Source: Chryseobacterium defluvii (GTDB lineage: Bacteria; Bacteroidota; Bacteroidia; Flavobacteriales; Weeksellaceae). Taken from it: a stretch of DNA of 64,000 bases. The stretch's first letter is position 1. Each line of letters opens with the position of its first letter. Shown piece by piece: positions 29,243 through 38,333 of the stretch. A program made the translations under genes and the position numbers. The notes under the pieces are model-generated. The model searched no databases and had not been told where the DNA came from. It saw only the letters and a program-made list of their open reading frames with translations. The stretch lies in contig NZ_RBXB01000001.1 in assembly GCF_003634775.1 (NCBI RefSeq), forward strand, positions 186,001 through 250,000. The letters are read 5' to 3'.

Positions 29243-29333
29243 GGAATTTTAATAAGGATTTTAACTAATATTAACAATGACTTTTCAACATTTATTTTTG
29301 AGGGTCATAAAATGAATTGTCATTAAATTAAAG

Positions 29334-29341
29334 TATTTTTG
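29334..29341 (+). promoter_or_regulatory. -7 element of truA
   Basis: TATTTTTG, an exact TAnnTTTG match, 18 bases before the TTG start. Another exact match at 29293-29300 is an alternative. Confidence 0.5.
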
Positions 29342-29359
29342 TAGAGTTATTTTATTGCA

Positions 29360-30094
29360 TTGAGGTACTTTATTGAGTTTTCTTACAACGGTAAAAATTA
29401 TTTCGGCTATCAGATTCAGCCGGATGCAATTTCCGTGCAGGAAGAGCTGGAAAGAGGGCTTTCCACAATTTTAAGGGAAAAGATTACAACAACGGGAGCG
29501 GGAAGAACAGACACGGGAGTTCATGCCAGAAAAATTTTTGCCCATTTTGATACGCAACAGGTGTTGAATGACCAGTTGGCCCACAGGCTGAACAGCTTCC
29601 TGCCTCCGGATATTTCTATTACAAGGATTTTTCAGGTGAAAGATGATTTTCATGCCCGGTTTGATGCGACATACAGGACATATGAATATTACATTTCCTT
29701 GGAAAAAAATCCTTTTACACAAGATTTTGCATGGCAACACTGGAAAAGGCCGTTAGACATTCATCCTATGAATGAAGCCTGTAAAATCTTATTTGAATAT
29801 GAGGATTTTACAAGTTTTGCTAAGCTGAAGACAGATAATAAGACCAATATTTGCAAAATCTACAAAGCGGAATGGGAACAGAACGGAAATGAATTGAAAT
29901 TTACCGTGTCGGCGAATCGTTTTTTACGTAATATGGTGAGGGCAATTGTAGGAACGATGGTGGAAATCGGTGCCGGCAAAATGAAGCCTGAAGATTTACG
30001 AAAAGTCATTGAAAATAAAAACCGTAATTCTGCGGGAACTTCCGCACCTGCACAAGGCTTGTTCCTGGTGGATGTGGGATATGATTTTGAATAA
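29360..30094 (+). CDS. truA: tRNA pseudouridine(38-40) synthase
   Basis: Enzyme of 244 residues that isomerises uridines 38-40 in the tRNA anticodon arm. The catalytic Asp is in GAGRTDTGVHA near residue 52, and FLRNMVRAIVGTM is a conserved C-terminal motif. The start appears to be TTG: the frame is closed by a TAG at 29342, no in-frame ATG precedes the conserved RYFIEFSYNG start, and a -7 element lies just upstream. Confidence 0.97.
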   Translation: MRYFIEFSYNGKNYFGYQIQPDAISVQEELERGLSTILREKITTTGAGRTDTGVHARKIFAHFDTQQVLNDQLAHRLNSFLPPDISITRIFQVKDDFHARFDATYRTYEYYISLEKNPFTQDFAWQHWKRPLDIHPMNEACKILFEYEDFTSFAKLKTDNKTNICKIYKAEWEQNGNELKFTVSANRFLRNMVRAIVGTMVEIGAGKMKPEDLRKVIENKNRNSAGTSAPAQGLFLVDVGYDFE

Positions 30095-30113
30095 AATAAA
30101 AAACTAATACTTT

Positions 30114-30458
30114 ATGATGTCAATTTTTATCATGATCGGTGCCTACAAATATTATGCAGGCCTGGCTGAAAGATATGGGAAACCCAAATGGCAGCTCGGC
30201 ATCTTAGCCATTGCTATTTATTTAGGCTTTCAGGTAGCATTTCTTTTTTGCTACGGAATATATAGGGCTCTTACAGAACCTGAATATCTGAATAACAACA
30301 ATTACACAGGCTTTTCCCTGATCAATATTATAAGCTGGCTATTTGCTATTGGAGCAGTATACGGAATTTATAAATTGCTGGAAAAAAAGTTCACGAAAGA
30401 GAATCTTAAAAAACCAGCTCTGGAAATAGAAGAAATCGGAAGAAAACAGGAATTTTAA
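30114..30458 (+). CDS. Small integral membrane protein
   Basis: Protein of 114 residues, not recognised. It shows a short N-terminal hydrophobic segment, a helix at about 28-50 (LGILAIAIYLGFQVAFLFCYGIY) and another at about 67-87 (INIISWLFAIGAVYGIYKLL), then a charged tail. ATG at 30114 or 30117. It lies 19 bases after truA and 11 bases before a Crp-like regulator, so co-transcription with truA is likely. Confidence 0.75.
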   Translation: MMSIFIMIGAYKYYAGLAERYGKPKWQLGILAIAIYLGFQVAFLFCYGIYRALTEPEYLNNNNYTGFSLINIISWLFAIGAVYGIYKLLEKKFTKENLKKPALEIEEIGRKQEF

Positions 30459-30469
30459 AATGTATTGTC

Positions 30470-31057
30470 ATGACCGAAATCGAGAAATTGTCTTTTGCTT
30501 TACAGCAGTTTGCCGGTCTTTCGGAGGAGGAGTTTAAGCTGTCGGAAGATTTTTGGCTACCGAAGGCATATAAAAAAGGAGATTTCTATAATCTTCGCGG
30601 AACGGTTTGTACCTATTTCGGATTTATTGTAGACGGTGTTTTTCGTTCTTATACAATAGATGAGAAAACCGGGGAAGAGAAAAATGTTTTTTTGTATTCT
30701 GCTAATGGTTTTGTAGTGTCTTTCAAAAGTTTCATCAACCAGATTCCGTGTGATTATCATACTCAGGCTTTAACGGATTCTTCTATTATTTACATTCGGT
30801 ATACGGATTTACTTTCATTATATCAGCAATCGCATCACTGGGAGAAATTCGGGAGATTATTGGCTCAGGAGGCTTTCAATGTGACTATGACAAGGATAGA
30901 GGGCTTTTTGCTTAAGTCACCGGAAGAAAGGTATCTGGACCTGATTAAACAGCATCCGGATATTTTCAATAATGTTCCTTTATATCATATTTCTTCCTAT
31001 CTGGGAATCCAGGGACCGTCTTTAAGCAGGATAAGAAAAAGAATTTCAGGGAAGTAG
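30470..31057 (+). CDS. Crp-like regulator, divergent type
   Basis: Regulator of 195 residues with a cyclic-nucleotide-binding-like domain (about 15-125; GDFYNLRGTVCTYFGFIVDGVFRSY) and a short C-terminal helix-turn-helix (YHISSYLGIQGPSLSRIRKRI). It lacks the RExxxR helix of the regulator at 17627, so a different DNA target is expected. A cluster of TTAAC/GTTAA pentamers lies between it and the downstream alpha/beta hydrolase gene, a plausible operator. Confidence 0.88.
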   Translation: MTEIEKLSFALQQFAGLSEEEFKLSEDFWLPKAYKKGDFYNLRGTVCTYFGFIVDGVFRSYTIDEKTGEEKNVFLYSANGFVVSFKSFINQIPCDYHTQALTDSSIIYIRYTDLLSLYQQSHHWEKFGRLLAQEAFNVTMTRIEGFLLKSPEERYLDLIKQHPDIFNNVPLYHISSYLGIQGPSLSRIRKRISGK

Positions 31058-31064
31058 TACGATT

Positions 31065-31085
31065 TTAACCGAAGTTAAAATTAAC
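31065..31085 (+). promoter_or_regulatory. Three-pentamer inverted-repeat site
   Basis: TTAAC (31065-31069), GTTAA (31074-31078) and TTAAC (31081-31085) form two overlapping inverted repeats 16 bases before a near -7 element CAACTTTG (31101-31108) of the hydrolase gene. Confidence 0.4.
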
Positions 31086-31134
31086 GTCATTTTATCTCCG
31101 CAACTTTGTCTCATAATTTAAAACAATAAATATT

Positions 31135-31905
31135 ATGAAAACAAAAACTATCGTACTGATTCATGGATTATTTGTGAATAATACAAGCTGGAGAGAATGG
31201 AAAACTTATTTTGAAGCTCAGGGATATACTGTTCATACCCCATCCAATCCCGGACATGATGGAGATCCCGTAAGTCTGAAAGCCAATATTCCATCCGTAT
31301 TAAAAGATGTAGGTTTCGATGATGTGGTGGATCATTTGGTGAGATTTATTGATGCGCTTCCCGAGAAGCCCATTATAGTAGGGCATTCATTTGGAGGATT
31401 GATGGTTCAGAAACTGATTGACATGGATAAGGCCGTTGCCGGAGTGAGTATCGACGGTGCTCCACCTAAAAATATGATGGCTCCTTTTTCCACCGTTAAA
31501 ATTGTTTGGCCTGTGGTGAACATTTTCAAAGGAAACAATCCTTATCTGGGCACTAAAGAATGGTACCACAAAGCCTTTTTCAATAATTATTCCAAGGAAG
31601 AAAGTGACAGGCTGTATGAAATGGTAGCGGCTCCTGAAAGCAGAAAGCTGGCAAGGGATCCTTTGTTCAAATCTTCTGCTCAACTGGATATGAAGAAGTC
31701 TCATCAACCCTTGCTTTTTATTGCCGGTTCAAAAGATCAGATATTTCCGGCAGCATTTTCAAGAAAAATAGCCAATGCGTATCAAGATGCAAACAGTATA
31801 GTGGATTTTAAAGAATTTGAGGGGAGAAGCCATTTTATCTGTGGAGAAAAGGGTTGGGAAGAGGTAGCGGAATATATTCTCAACTGGTTGAGAGGGCTTG
31901 CATAA
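31135..31905 (+). CDS. Alpha/beta hydrolase
   Basis: Cytoplasmic hydrolase of 256 residues. LIHGLFVNN forms the oxyanion hole, GHSFGG (about residues 83-88) carries the nucleophilic serine, GSKDQIFP the Asp, and GRSHFICGE the His. It follows the Crp-like regulator at 30470 by 77 bases and probably is its target. Substrate unknown; esterase, lactonase and haloperoxidase-like relatives share these motifs. Confidence 0.9.
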   Translation: MKTKTIVLIHGLFVNNTSWREWKTYFEAQGYTVHTPSNPGHDGDPVSLKANIPSVLKDVGFDDVVDHLVRFIDALPEKPIIVGHSFGGLMVQKLIDMDKAVAGVSIDGAPPKNMMAPFSTVKIVWPVVNIFKGNNPYLGTKEWYHKAFFNNYSKEESDRLYEMVAAPESRKLARDPLFKSSAQLDMKKSHQPLLFIAGSKDQIFPAAFSRKIANAYQDANSIVDFKEFEGRSHFICGEKGWEEVAEYILNWLRGLA

Positions 31906-31987
31906 GATTCATATTATAAATAACTGATATCTGAAATTTTCTATGACTATTTTGATGAGGTAGCAACCTAATGAATTTTTAAAATCT

Positions 31988-31995
31988 TATTTTTG
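31988..31995 (+). promoter_or_regulatory. -7 element of the ABC exporter gene
   Basis: TATTTTTG, an exact TAnnTTTG match, 36 bases before the ATG. Confidence 0.5.
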
Positions 31996-32031
31996 CAAAA
32001 GAATTTTTAGTTCTATTCATCAATTCGTACA

Positions 32032-33792
32032 ATGAAAAAACAAGATACCTGGGCAATTATCAGAAGGTTGTTCTTTATCGGAATGAAGTTCCGTTCCTGG
32101 TTCATCCTTACCCTGATCATTTCCATCATATTATCGGTAGTTTCCACATACAGGCCTTATCTTACCATGCAGGTGGTGGATAATGATATTACAGGATTAA
32201 AGGACAAGGCCTTAATGATGAAGCATGTCTATATCCTCGTAGGCCTGGTTTTTGCGGAAACTGTCCTGAACTTCTTTCTGGTGTATTTTTCCAATTTTAT
32301 CTCCCAGAATGTAATCCGTGATATCAGGGAAAGACTGTATGCCAAACTGATTTATTTCAAAACTTCTTTTTTTGATAAAACACCGATCGGGCAGCTTGTA
32401 ACCCGTGCTGTAGGGGATGTGGAAACCATTGCCACAGTTTATACCGATGGATTCCTGATGGTTTTCGGGGATATTCTCAGGATTATATTTGTATTGGTGA
32501 TGATGTTCATGACGAATGTGCATCTGAGTTATATTACACTGGCTATTTTGCCATTGATGGTTGTAATTACCAGGGTGTTCCAGAAGAAGCTAAAAAAAGC
32601 ATTCGGAGATGAAAGGAACTGGACGGCCAATCAGAACTCTTTTGTGCAGGAAAGATTGGCAGGAATGCCGATTATTCAGGTTTTCAACAGGCAGAAAGCG
32701 GAATTTGAAAAATTTGATGATATCAATATCACATTAAAGGATGCTTTATTGAGAACAGTATTCATTTTCTCATTATTCTTCCCTGTTGTAGAGCTTATTT
32801 CTTCCCTTTTTATAGGATTTATATTGCTTTATGGAGGATATACCACTATAAAAGCGGGTGTTGTGATTGCTTTTATCCAATATATTTCAATGCTGATCCG
32901 TCCTTTGAGGCAGATTGCAGACCGATTTAATAATATTCAGAGAGGTATTGTGGGAGCAGAGAGAGTATTAGGCTTAATGGACGAGGAAAATGCAATACCT
33001 AATACAGGAAAGGTGGCAAAAGATCACTTCGATGGAAAGATTGAGTTCAGGGATGTACATTTTGCGTATGATGAAAAACAGGAGGTCTTAAAAGGAATCG
33101 ATTTTAAAGTCAATCCTGGTGAAACGGTAGCCATTGTGGGGGCAACCGGGGCCGGAAAATCTACGATCATCAGTCTTATTACAAGATTATATGACATTAA
33201 CTCGGGGAAAATTCTTATCGATGATATTGATCTGAAAGATTATGAGCTGTATAACTTAAGAAGTCACGTTGGAGTGGTATTACAGGATGTGTTCCTGTTT
33301 CATGGAAGTATTTATGAAAATCTTGCTTTCGGGGATGAAACCATTACTTTAGATAAAATAAAAGCCGGAGCCAGGGAAATAGAAGTAGACGAATTTATCG
33401 AACAGCTTCCGGGGGGATATGATTATGTGGTAAGTGAAAGAGGTTCATCCATTTCTCTTGGACAAAGACAATTGCTGTCTTTCCTGAGAGCTTATTTATC
33501 TGATCCGAAAATATTAATTCTGGATGAGGCTACCTCTTCAATAGATCATGAAAGTGAAAAGCTGATTCAAAGAGCTACAGAGAAGATTACCAAAAACAGA
33601 ACATCCATTATCATTGCCCACAGACTTTCCACGATTGAAAAAGCGGATAAGATCATTGTGATGGACCATGGTAAAATTGTAGAAGAAGGAAAACATTTGG
33701 AGCTTTTGGATAAAAACGGATATTATGCGACGCTTTACAAAGCCCAATTAAGGCATGAAGTAGAGTTGGAGGAAGAAAACCGTAACTCATAA
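32032..33792 (+). CDS. ABC exporter, fused permease and ATPase (MsbA-like)
   Basis: Half-transporter of 586 residues that should work as a homodimer in the inner membrane. Six transmembrane helices occupy about residues 20-320. The ATPase has Walker A GATGAGKST, a Q-loop in VLQDVFLFHG, signature SLGQRQ (in place of LSGGQ), Walker B ILILDEATSS and H-loop AHRLS. Family members export lipids, peptides or drugs; the cargo here is not clear. The LSGGQ variant SLGQR is common in this subfamily. Confidence 0.93.
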   Translation: MKKQDTWAIIRRLFFIGMKFRSWFILTLIISIILSVVSTYRPYLTMQVVDNDITGLKDKALMMKHVYILVGLVFAETVLNFFLVYFSNFISQNVIRDIRERLYAKLIYFKTSFFDKTPIGQLVTRAVGDVETIATVYTDGFLMVFGDILRIIFVLVMMFMTNVHLSYITLAILPLMVVITRVFQKKLKKAFGDERNWTANQNSFVQERLAGMPIIQVFNRQKAEFEKFDDINITLKDALLRTVFIFSLFFPVVELISSLFIGFILLYGGYTTIKAGVVIAFIQYISMLIRPLRQIADRFNNIQRGIVGAERVLGLMDEENAIPNTGKVAKDHFDGKIEFRDVHFAYDEKQEVLKGIDFKVNPGETVAIVGATGAGKSTIISLITRLYDINSGKILIDDIDLKDYELYNLRSHVGVVLQDVFLFHGSIYENLAFGDETITLDKIKAGAREIEVDEFIEQLPGGYDYVVSERGSSISLGQRQLLSFLRAYLSDPKILILDEATSSIDHESEKLIQRATEKITKNRTSIIIAHRLSTIEKADKIIVMDHGKIVEEGKHLELLDKNGYYATLYKAQLRHEVELEEENRNS

Positions 33793-33820
33793 ACCAGATG
33801 CATTATAGCAAATAAATAAA

Positions 33821-33846
33821 AAAGAGAGCTGAAAAGCTCTCTTTTA
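33821..33846. terminator. Bidirectional terminator
   Basis: AAAGAGAGCT / AGCTCTCTTT, a perfect 10-bp stem with a GAAA loop, A-rich on one side and T-rich on the other, between convergent genes. Confidence 0.9.
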
Positions 33847-33864
33847 ATTTTATAAAATGACCGG

Positions 33865-35646
33865 TTAGAATTTCAGCTTCTTGGTAATCACTTTGCCGTT
33901 TTCTAAAGTGGCACTTGCAATAACTACTATATTTTTTACATTCAGAGGAGTTGAGAATTCGGTAGCCTTAATATTAGACTGGTCGAAAAGAATTCTTCCT
34001 GATGCATCATATATCTTTAATGAAGAGATTTTGTCATCACTTTTCACTACAACCGTATGTTCTACTTTAATGATGTTGGTTTCGCTTTTCTTTATTTCTC
34101 TGGTTGCTAATGCATCTCCTGCAGTAATAGTTACCGAATAATCTTCCACCTGTCCGTATTTTGGAGTGTAACAAGAAGTGACGGCTGTGCCATTATAGTC
34201 ACCGATTACCCTCATTCGTAAAGGAGTGTTGAGAACTGCACCGGCTGGTGGAGTTACAGAAGCTGTGGCAACAGAAGTATTGCTTACATTGCTTTGATTG
34301 AGAACCAATTCGGTAGTTTCATTAAACTGCCCGTCATTATTATAATCAATATAAGCTTTAATGATATGTGAATTGCTTGTTCCCGGAGCAACGGTAAGCG
34401 TAGTGGCAGAATTGGCCGAGATGTTAGTTTTTGATGTTCCTAAGCAATAATTGGCCGTAAAGTTTTCATAGAAATTATTGGTGGCTACCTTGTAATTGGT
34501 TGAATAATTATTAATGCTTCCAAACTTAACGGAAGTAACGCCAATATTGTAATTTCCCGGATTGGTAATTGATGTAGGGGCACAAGCTGTAGCTAAAGTC
34601 ACCGTATTATTTGGAGGGGTAGTACTGGCTGTAGGAGAATTAATTAGGGATTGTCTGTACTGTAGAAGCTGAGCAATGGCTCTGGTTGTCTGTCCCTGTG
34701 TGAAAAGATCCCTGAAACAGAACGTATAAGACATCACATTTCTTTCTCCTCCTGCATACACCTGGGTTGTACAGGGATTGATCTGCCCAGTCTGGCAGGT
34801 ATAAGGAATGGAAGAATGATAAAGACTTTTCATAGGTTCGGTATCACAAACCAAATCTCCTTCCAGTGTACAGTCTGCATTAGGAGGGCAGGCTCCGGTG
34901 CTATCATTGAAGCCTTCATGGGTATGTCTTAGTCCCAATGCGTGCCCAAATTCATGAGCTAATGTTTGAGCATTGACGGCAGAAGCGCTTGTAGACATGA
35001 ATGAATAATCCAGGCTTCCTCCGGGATAATAGGCAAAACCATTTAAAGTTCCTGAATTGGAAGCTAGTTTTTTTACCACATAAATATTATAATATTTACT
35101 GGTATCCCACATTCCTAATGCTGTAATTTCAGAAGCGGCAACAGCATTCGTGGTATTATCACTGTTCACCCCGCCGCTTACATATTTTGGAAGATGGGAA
35201 GCGTTGATTCTATTGATACCATTTGTAGCTGTGCAACTCGGGCTTATTTTGGCAAAAACGAATTTTACAGGCAAAACAGCACTCGTTGCAGACATACCAC
35301 TGGAAGAGTTTCCCGCGAATACACCATTGGTATAATTGATCCATGCAATAATATCAGCGTCAGACTTGTTATTAACGGAACCGATAGGGCTCCCGTCACC
35401 CACAACATGTACTACAACTGGGATTTCATAAATCTGATTTTTGTTGATCTGAGAGGCGATTTTTCCACTTTTGATCAATTTTGATAATTTTAAATTGAAG
35501 GCGTCATCCTGAGCTTTCTGCTCTGGAAATCTTTCGTAATGCTTTCGCATCAATTCATCAGTCCCGCATTCCAAAACCTCAATTTTTTGTGAGTAGGCGT
35601 GTGAAACTATCAATCCTAAGAAGAGAGAAAAGAGTAGTTTTTTCAT
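33865..35646 (-). CDS. T9SS-secreted M43 metalloprotease with GEVED domain
   Basis: Secreted zinc protease of 593 residues. A signal peptide ends near residue 20 (HAYSQ). A pappalysin-type M43 domain follows, with zinc motif HEFGHALGLRH at residues 231-241 and Met-turn NVMSY near 305. A GEVED domain (about 390-510, ending YGQVEDYSVTI) precedes a T9SS sorting domain (about 520-593). It likely cleaves extracellular proteins; the specific substrate is unknown. It converges on the ABC exporter gene and shares a terminator with it. Confidence 0.93.
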   Translation of the reverse strand: MKKLLFSLFLGLIVSHAYSQKIEVLECGTDELMRKHYERFPEQKAQDDAFNLKLSKLIKSGKIASQINKNQIYEIPVVVHVVGDGSPIGSVNNKSDADIIAWINYTNGVFAGNSSSGMSATSAVLPVKFVFAKISPSCTATNGINRINASHLPKYVSGGVNSDNTTNAVAASEITALGMWDTSKYYNIYVVKKLASNSGTLNGFAYYPGGSLDYSFMSTSASAVNAQTLAHEFGHALGLRHTHEGFNDSTGACPPNADCTLEGDLVCDTEPMKSLYHSSIPYTCQTGQINPCTTQVYAGGERNVMSYTFCFRDLFTQGQTTRAIAQLLQYRQSLINSPTASTTPPNNTVTLATACAPTSITNPGNYNIGVTSVKFGSINNYSTNYKVATNNFYENFTANYCLGTSKTNISANSATTLTVAPGTSNSHIIKAYIDYNNDGQFNETTELVLNQSNVSNTSVATASVTPPAGAVLNTPLRMRVIGDYNGTAVTSCYTPKYGQVEDYSVTITAGDALATREIKKSETNIIKVEHTVVVKSDDKISSLKIYDASGRILFDQSNIKATEFSTPLNVKNIVVIASATLENGKVITKKLKF

Positions 35647-35714
35647 AAAGGGTTTATATTTAAGCGATTAGATTTTAAAATTCTAAAATAAGTGAAATAT
35701 TTAAAATGGACAAA

Positions 35715-36329
35715 TTAAAGTTTTTTGAAACGGCAGAATATAAAATTCTGTATGGTATTGAACGGGGTAGTATGATCTTCTGTAAAGCAGTCTAATTTTT
35801 CAAAACTGTCTTGGAACAGGCTGTCGAGTGAGGATTCATCATATTGCTGAATATCCAGTCCGCTGCATTTTGTAGGTCCATTGGTTGAAAAAGTTCCCAG
35901 AATGATATATCCGGTTACATTGTCTTTGGTAATCTGCAGGTATTTCTGAACCTGTTCCTGTTGGGTTAGAAAATGGAATGCCGCTCTGTCATGCCAAATA
36001 TCGTAGGTTTCTTTAGGGTTGAATTCTGTAACATCTGCTTCAATCCAGGTTACTTTCCCTGCGTGAACTCCTAAACGTTGTTGTGCCCTTTCCAAAGCTT
36101 TGGCTGAAATATCGAGTACCGTGATGTTCTGATAGCCTTCCTCAAGCAGAAAATCGACAAGATGGCTATCACCTCCACCGATATCAATTATGCTGGCTTC
36201 TTTTCCTAATCCGCAAGAGTGGATGAGGTTAAGTGATGTTTGTGGTTTTTCCTGGGTCCAGCTTACTTCTTTAGGAGTTTTGGTTTGATAGACTTTTTCC
36301 CAGTGGTCTTTTTTTATGTTCTCGTTCAT
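35715..36329 (-). CDS. Class I SAM-dependent methyltransferase
   Basis: Cytoplasmic protein of 204 residues. The N-terminus WEKVYQTKTPKEVSW, the SAM motif I IIDIGGGDSHLVDFLL and the acidic motif II VTVLDIS are typical of the methyltransferase 11/25 type. The substrate is unknown. It has its own -7 element. Confidence 0.9.
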   Translation of the reverse strand: MNENIKKDHWEKVYQTKTPKEVSWTQEKPQTSLNLIHSCGLGKEASIIDIGGGDSHLVDFLLEEGYQNITVLDISAKALERAQQRLGVHAGKVTWIEADVTEFNPKETYDIWHDRAAFHFLTQQEQVQKYLQITKDNVTGYIILGTFSTNGPTKCSGLDIQQYDESSLDSLFQDSFEKLDCFTEDHTTPFNTIQNFIFCRFKKL

Positions 36330-36632
36330 GATTACGATGTAAGTGTTTCAAAAATAAAATATTTTCTTTTGAAATGTACCAATAATGGGAATATTGTAAA
36401 ATGAAGTACTCATTATAGGGTTAGGCTTTGATATTGTAGTAAATGTATGAATTGTTCTATTGAATGTTTTATTTGGGTGGTAATTCCGCAAAAAGATATA
36501 AATAATATTGATAACCCTTGATTATTTGGTGGAAATTGTTTAATTTTATTTAAAATTAGATTTTGTCCCTGTCAAAATTATGGGATGTTTGTCTTTTTGT
36601 TATTTAATATTTTAACTAAACCCAATTTATAG
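36330..36632. other. Gene-free AT-rich region
   Basis: Apart from the minus-strand promoter I see no gene or strong structure in these 303 bases. The promoter of the small gene at 36633 must lie here, but no exact TAnnTTTG is found in the right orientation. Confidence 0.4.
36349..36356 (-). promoter_or_regulatory. -7 element of the methyltransferase gene
   Basis: TATTTTTG on the minus strand, 19 bases before the ATG. Confidence 0.5.
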
Positions 36633-36845
36633 ATGAACAATATCCAAGATGAATTTCAAATGCTGAAAGACGAATTGAAGAAACTGAACATTGATGTACA
36701 GAAGATTGTGAAAGTGGGAAATGGAAGTATGGATTTCCATGAGGTTTTTTACAGATCTCCAAGATATGATGAGGTAAAAAGTGTATATGTACAACGCCAT
36801 ACGATGGATCATCTGATTGAAAAATTCAAACAAGTTTACAGTTAA
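36633..36845 (+). CDS. Small cytoplasmic protein of unknown function
   Basis: Protein of 70 residues, not recognised. It is charged, with an N-terminal helix (DEFQMLKDELKKLNIDVQKIV) and a C-terminal helix (TMDHLIEKFKQVYS), and no signal peptide. An opposite-strand frame of similar length exists. This strand is preferred because a strong terminator begins 8 bases after its stop and the 5' side is gene-free. Confidence 0.65.
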   Translation: MNNIQDEFQMLKDELKKLNIDVQKIVKVGNGSMDFHEVFYRSPRYDEVKSVYVQRHTMDHLIEKFKQVYS

Positions 36846-36852
36846 AAAATAG

Positions 36853-36887
36853 CCGCGGCTCAGAAGAATTCTGAGCCGCGGTTTTTT
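36853..36887 (+). terminator. Strong intrinsic terminator
   Basis: CCGCGGCTCAGAA / TTCTGAGCCGCGG, a perfect 13-bp stem with a 3-base loop and six T. Confidence 0.92.
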
Positions 36888-36903
36888 AAGTCTATGGCTT
36901 ATC

Positions 36904-38199
36904 TTAATCTTTATCCAGCTCAGAGTTGTCTTTAGTATCCTTCATTCTGGAATATACCACTAGAGAAAAGAAAATACATGCGGTAATATACCAGTAGAAA
37001 TAATGTTCCATTTCCATTTGCTTGAGCCATAATGCGATATATTCTGCACTTCCCCCGAAAATAGCTACCGTTAAGGCATAAGGAAGCCCCACGCCAAGAG
37101 CTCTCACTTCGGAAGGGAATAATTCTGCCTTTACCACAGCGTTGATGGAAGTATAACCACTGACGATAATCAAAGCGGCCATGATCAGAAAAAATGCGCC
37201 CCACATGGAAGTGGTAGCACTTAATGCGCTCAGAAGAGGGTAGGTGAACAGGGTTCCTAAAATCCCAAAACTTAAAAGCAGTGGCCGTCTTCCAATTTTG
37301 TCTGATAATGCTCCGAATACAGGCTGCAGGCATGCAAATATGAAAAGCGAAATAAATGAAATGAGGGTAGACTGCTCTTTGGTAAGGTGAACCGTGTTTA
37401 CCAGAAATTTCTGCATATAAGTCGTATAGGTATAAAAAGCTAAAGTTCCTCCTAACGTTAATCCTACAACGGTAAGTAAAGCTTTTGGGTGCTTTAAAAG
37501 TTCTTTAAGGGTACCTTTTTTCTGTTCACTGACTTCTTTTTTATTTTCAAAAGCTTCGGTTTCATGAAGGCTTGACCTCAAATATAAAGCGATGACAGAA
37601 AGCATGGCTCCAATGATAAAAGGAATTCTCCATCCCCATTCTTCAAGCTGGGACTCAGTTAACAAAAGTTTTTGCAGGATTAGCTGAATACCTAATGCAA
37701 TAAGCTGTCCGCCAATTAATGTCACATACTGAAAACTGGAATAAAACCCTCTCCGGTCTTCGGTGGCCATTTCGCTCAGATAGGTTGCGGAGACACCATA
37801 TTCGCCACCTACACTCAAACCTTGTAATAATCTTGCAAGCAGCAATAATGCGGGAGCCAGAACACCAATAGTTTTATAGGTTGGAGTAAAAGCGATCAGT
37901 AAAGAACCAAACGACATCAGTAACACGGAAAGTGTCATCGCTTTTTTTCTCCCGATTTTATCGGCAATGCTGCCGAAAAGCCAACCACCTACGGGTCTCA
38001 TTAGAAAACCGACGGCAAAAATCCCTGCAGTATTCAATAACTGTGCAGTAAGATCCGAATCCGGAAAGAAGGAATGGGAAAAATAAATGGCAAAGGCTGC
38101 ATACGCATACCAGTCATACCATTCAACGAGATTTCCGATAGAACCTCCTATAATTGCTTTGATTCTTTGGGCCGTGGTGATTTGTGATGAATTCATCAT
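36904..38199 (-). CDS. kgtP: MFS transporter, alpha-ketoglutarate permease-like (MHS family)
   Basis: Inner-membrane proton symporter of 431 residues with 12 predicted helices. The sequence closely follows E. coli KgtP: GNLVEWYDWYAY, GFLMRPVGGWLFGSIADKIGRKKA, LLQGLSVGGEYGVSATYLSE, FQYVTLIGGQL, and ALGVGLPYA in the last third. Those motifs are general for the metabolite:H+ symporter family, so 2-oxoglutarate is probable but not proven. It stands alone between terminators. Confidence 0.88.
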   Translation of the reverse strand: MMNSSQITTAQRIKAIIGGSIGNLVEWYDWYAYAAFAIYFSHSFFPDSDLTAQLLNTAGIFAVGFLMRPVGGWLFGSIADKIGRKKAMTLSVLLMSFGSLLIAFTPTYKTIGVLAPALLLLARLLQGLSVGGEYGVSATYLSEMATEDRRGFYSSFQYVTLIGGQLIALGIQLILQKLLLTESQLEEWGWRIPFIIGAMLSVIALYLRSSLHETEAFENKKEVSEQKKGTLKELLKHPKALLTVVGLTLGGTLAFYTYTTYMQKFLVNTVHLTKEQSTLISFISLFIFACLQPVFGALSDKIGRRPLLLSFGILGTLFTYPLLSALSATTSMWGAFFLIMAALIIVSGYTSINAVVKAELFPSEVRALGVGLPYALTVAIFGGSAEYIALWLKQMEMEHYFYWYITACIFFSLVVYSRMKDTKDNSELDKD

Positions 38200-38284
38200 T
38201 TTTCTAATAGTCGTATTTTGTAGAAGCGCTAAATTTGTGCTGGTTCATTAGTTTGTGCAAATTAAAGGTTTTTATAAGAATATA

Positions 38285-38307
38285 AAAACCGTTCCTGATT
38301 GGAACGG
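38285..38307 (-). terminator. Terminator of the DUF3575-like gene
   Basis: CCGTTCC / GGAACGG with a TGATT loop. On the minus strand the stem is followed by TTTTTA. Confidence 0.8.
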
Positions 38308-38333
38308 CTGCATTTTTATTAAATTTAATTTTT

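Noticed and set aside
36627-36833. Minus-strand frame opposite the 70-residue gene
   Set aside because: No terminator or promoter serves it, while the plus-strand gene is followed by a strong terminator.
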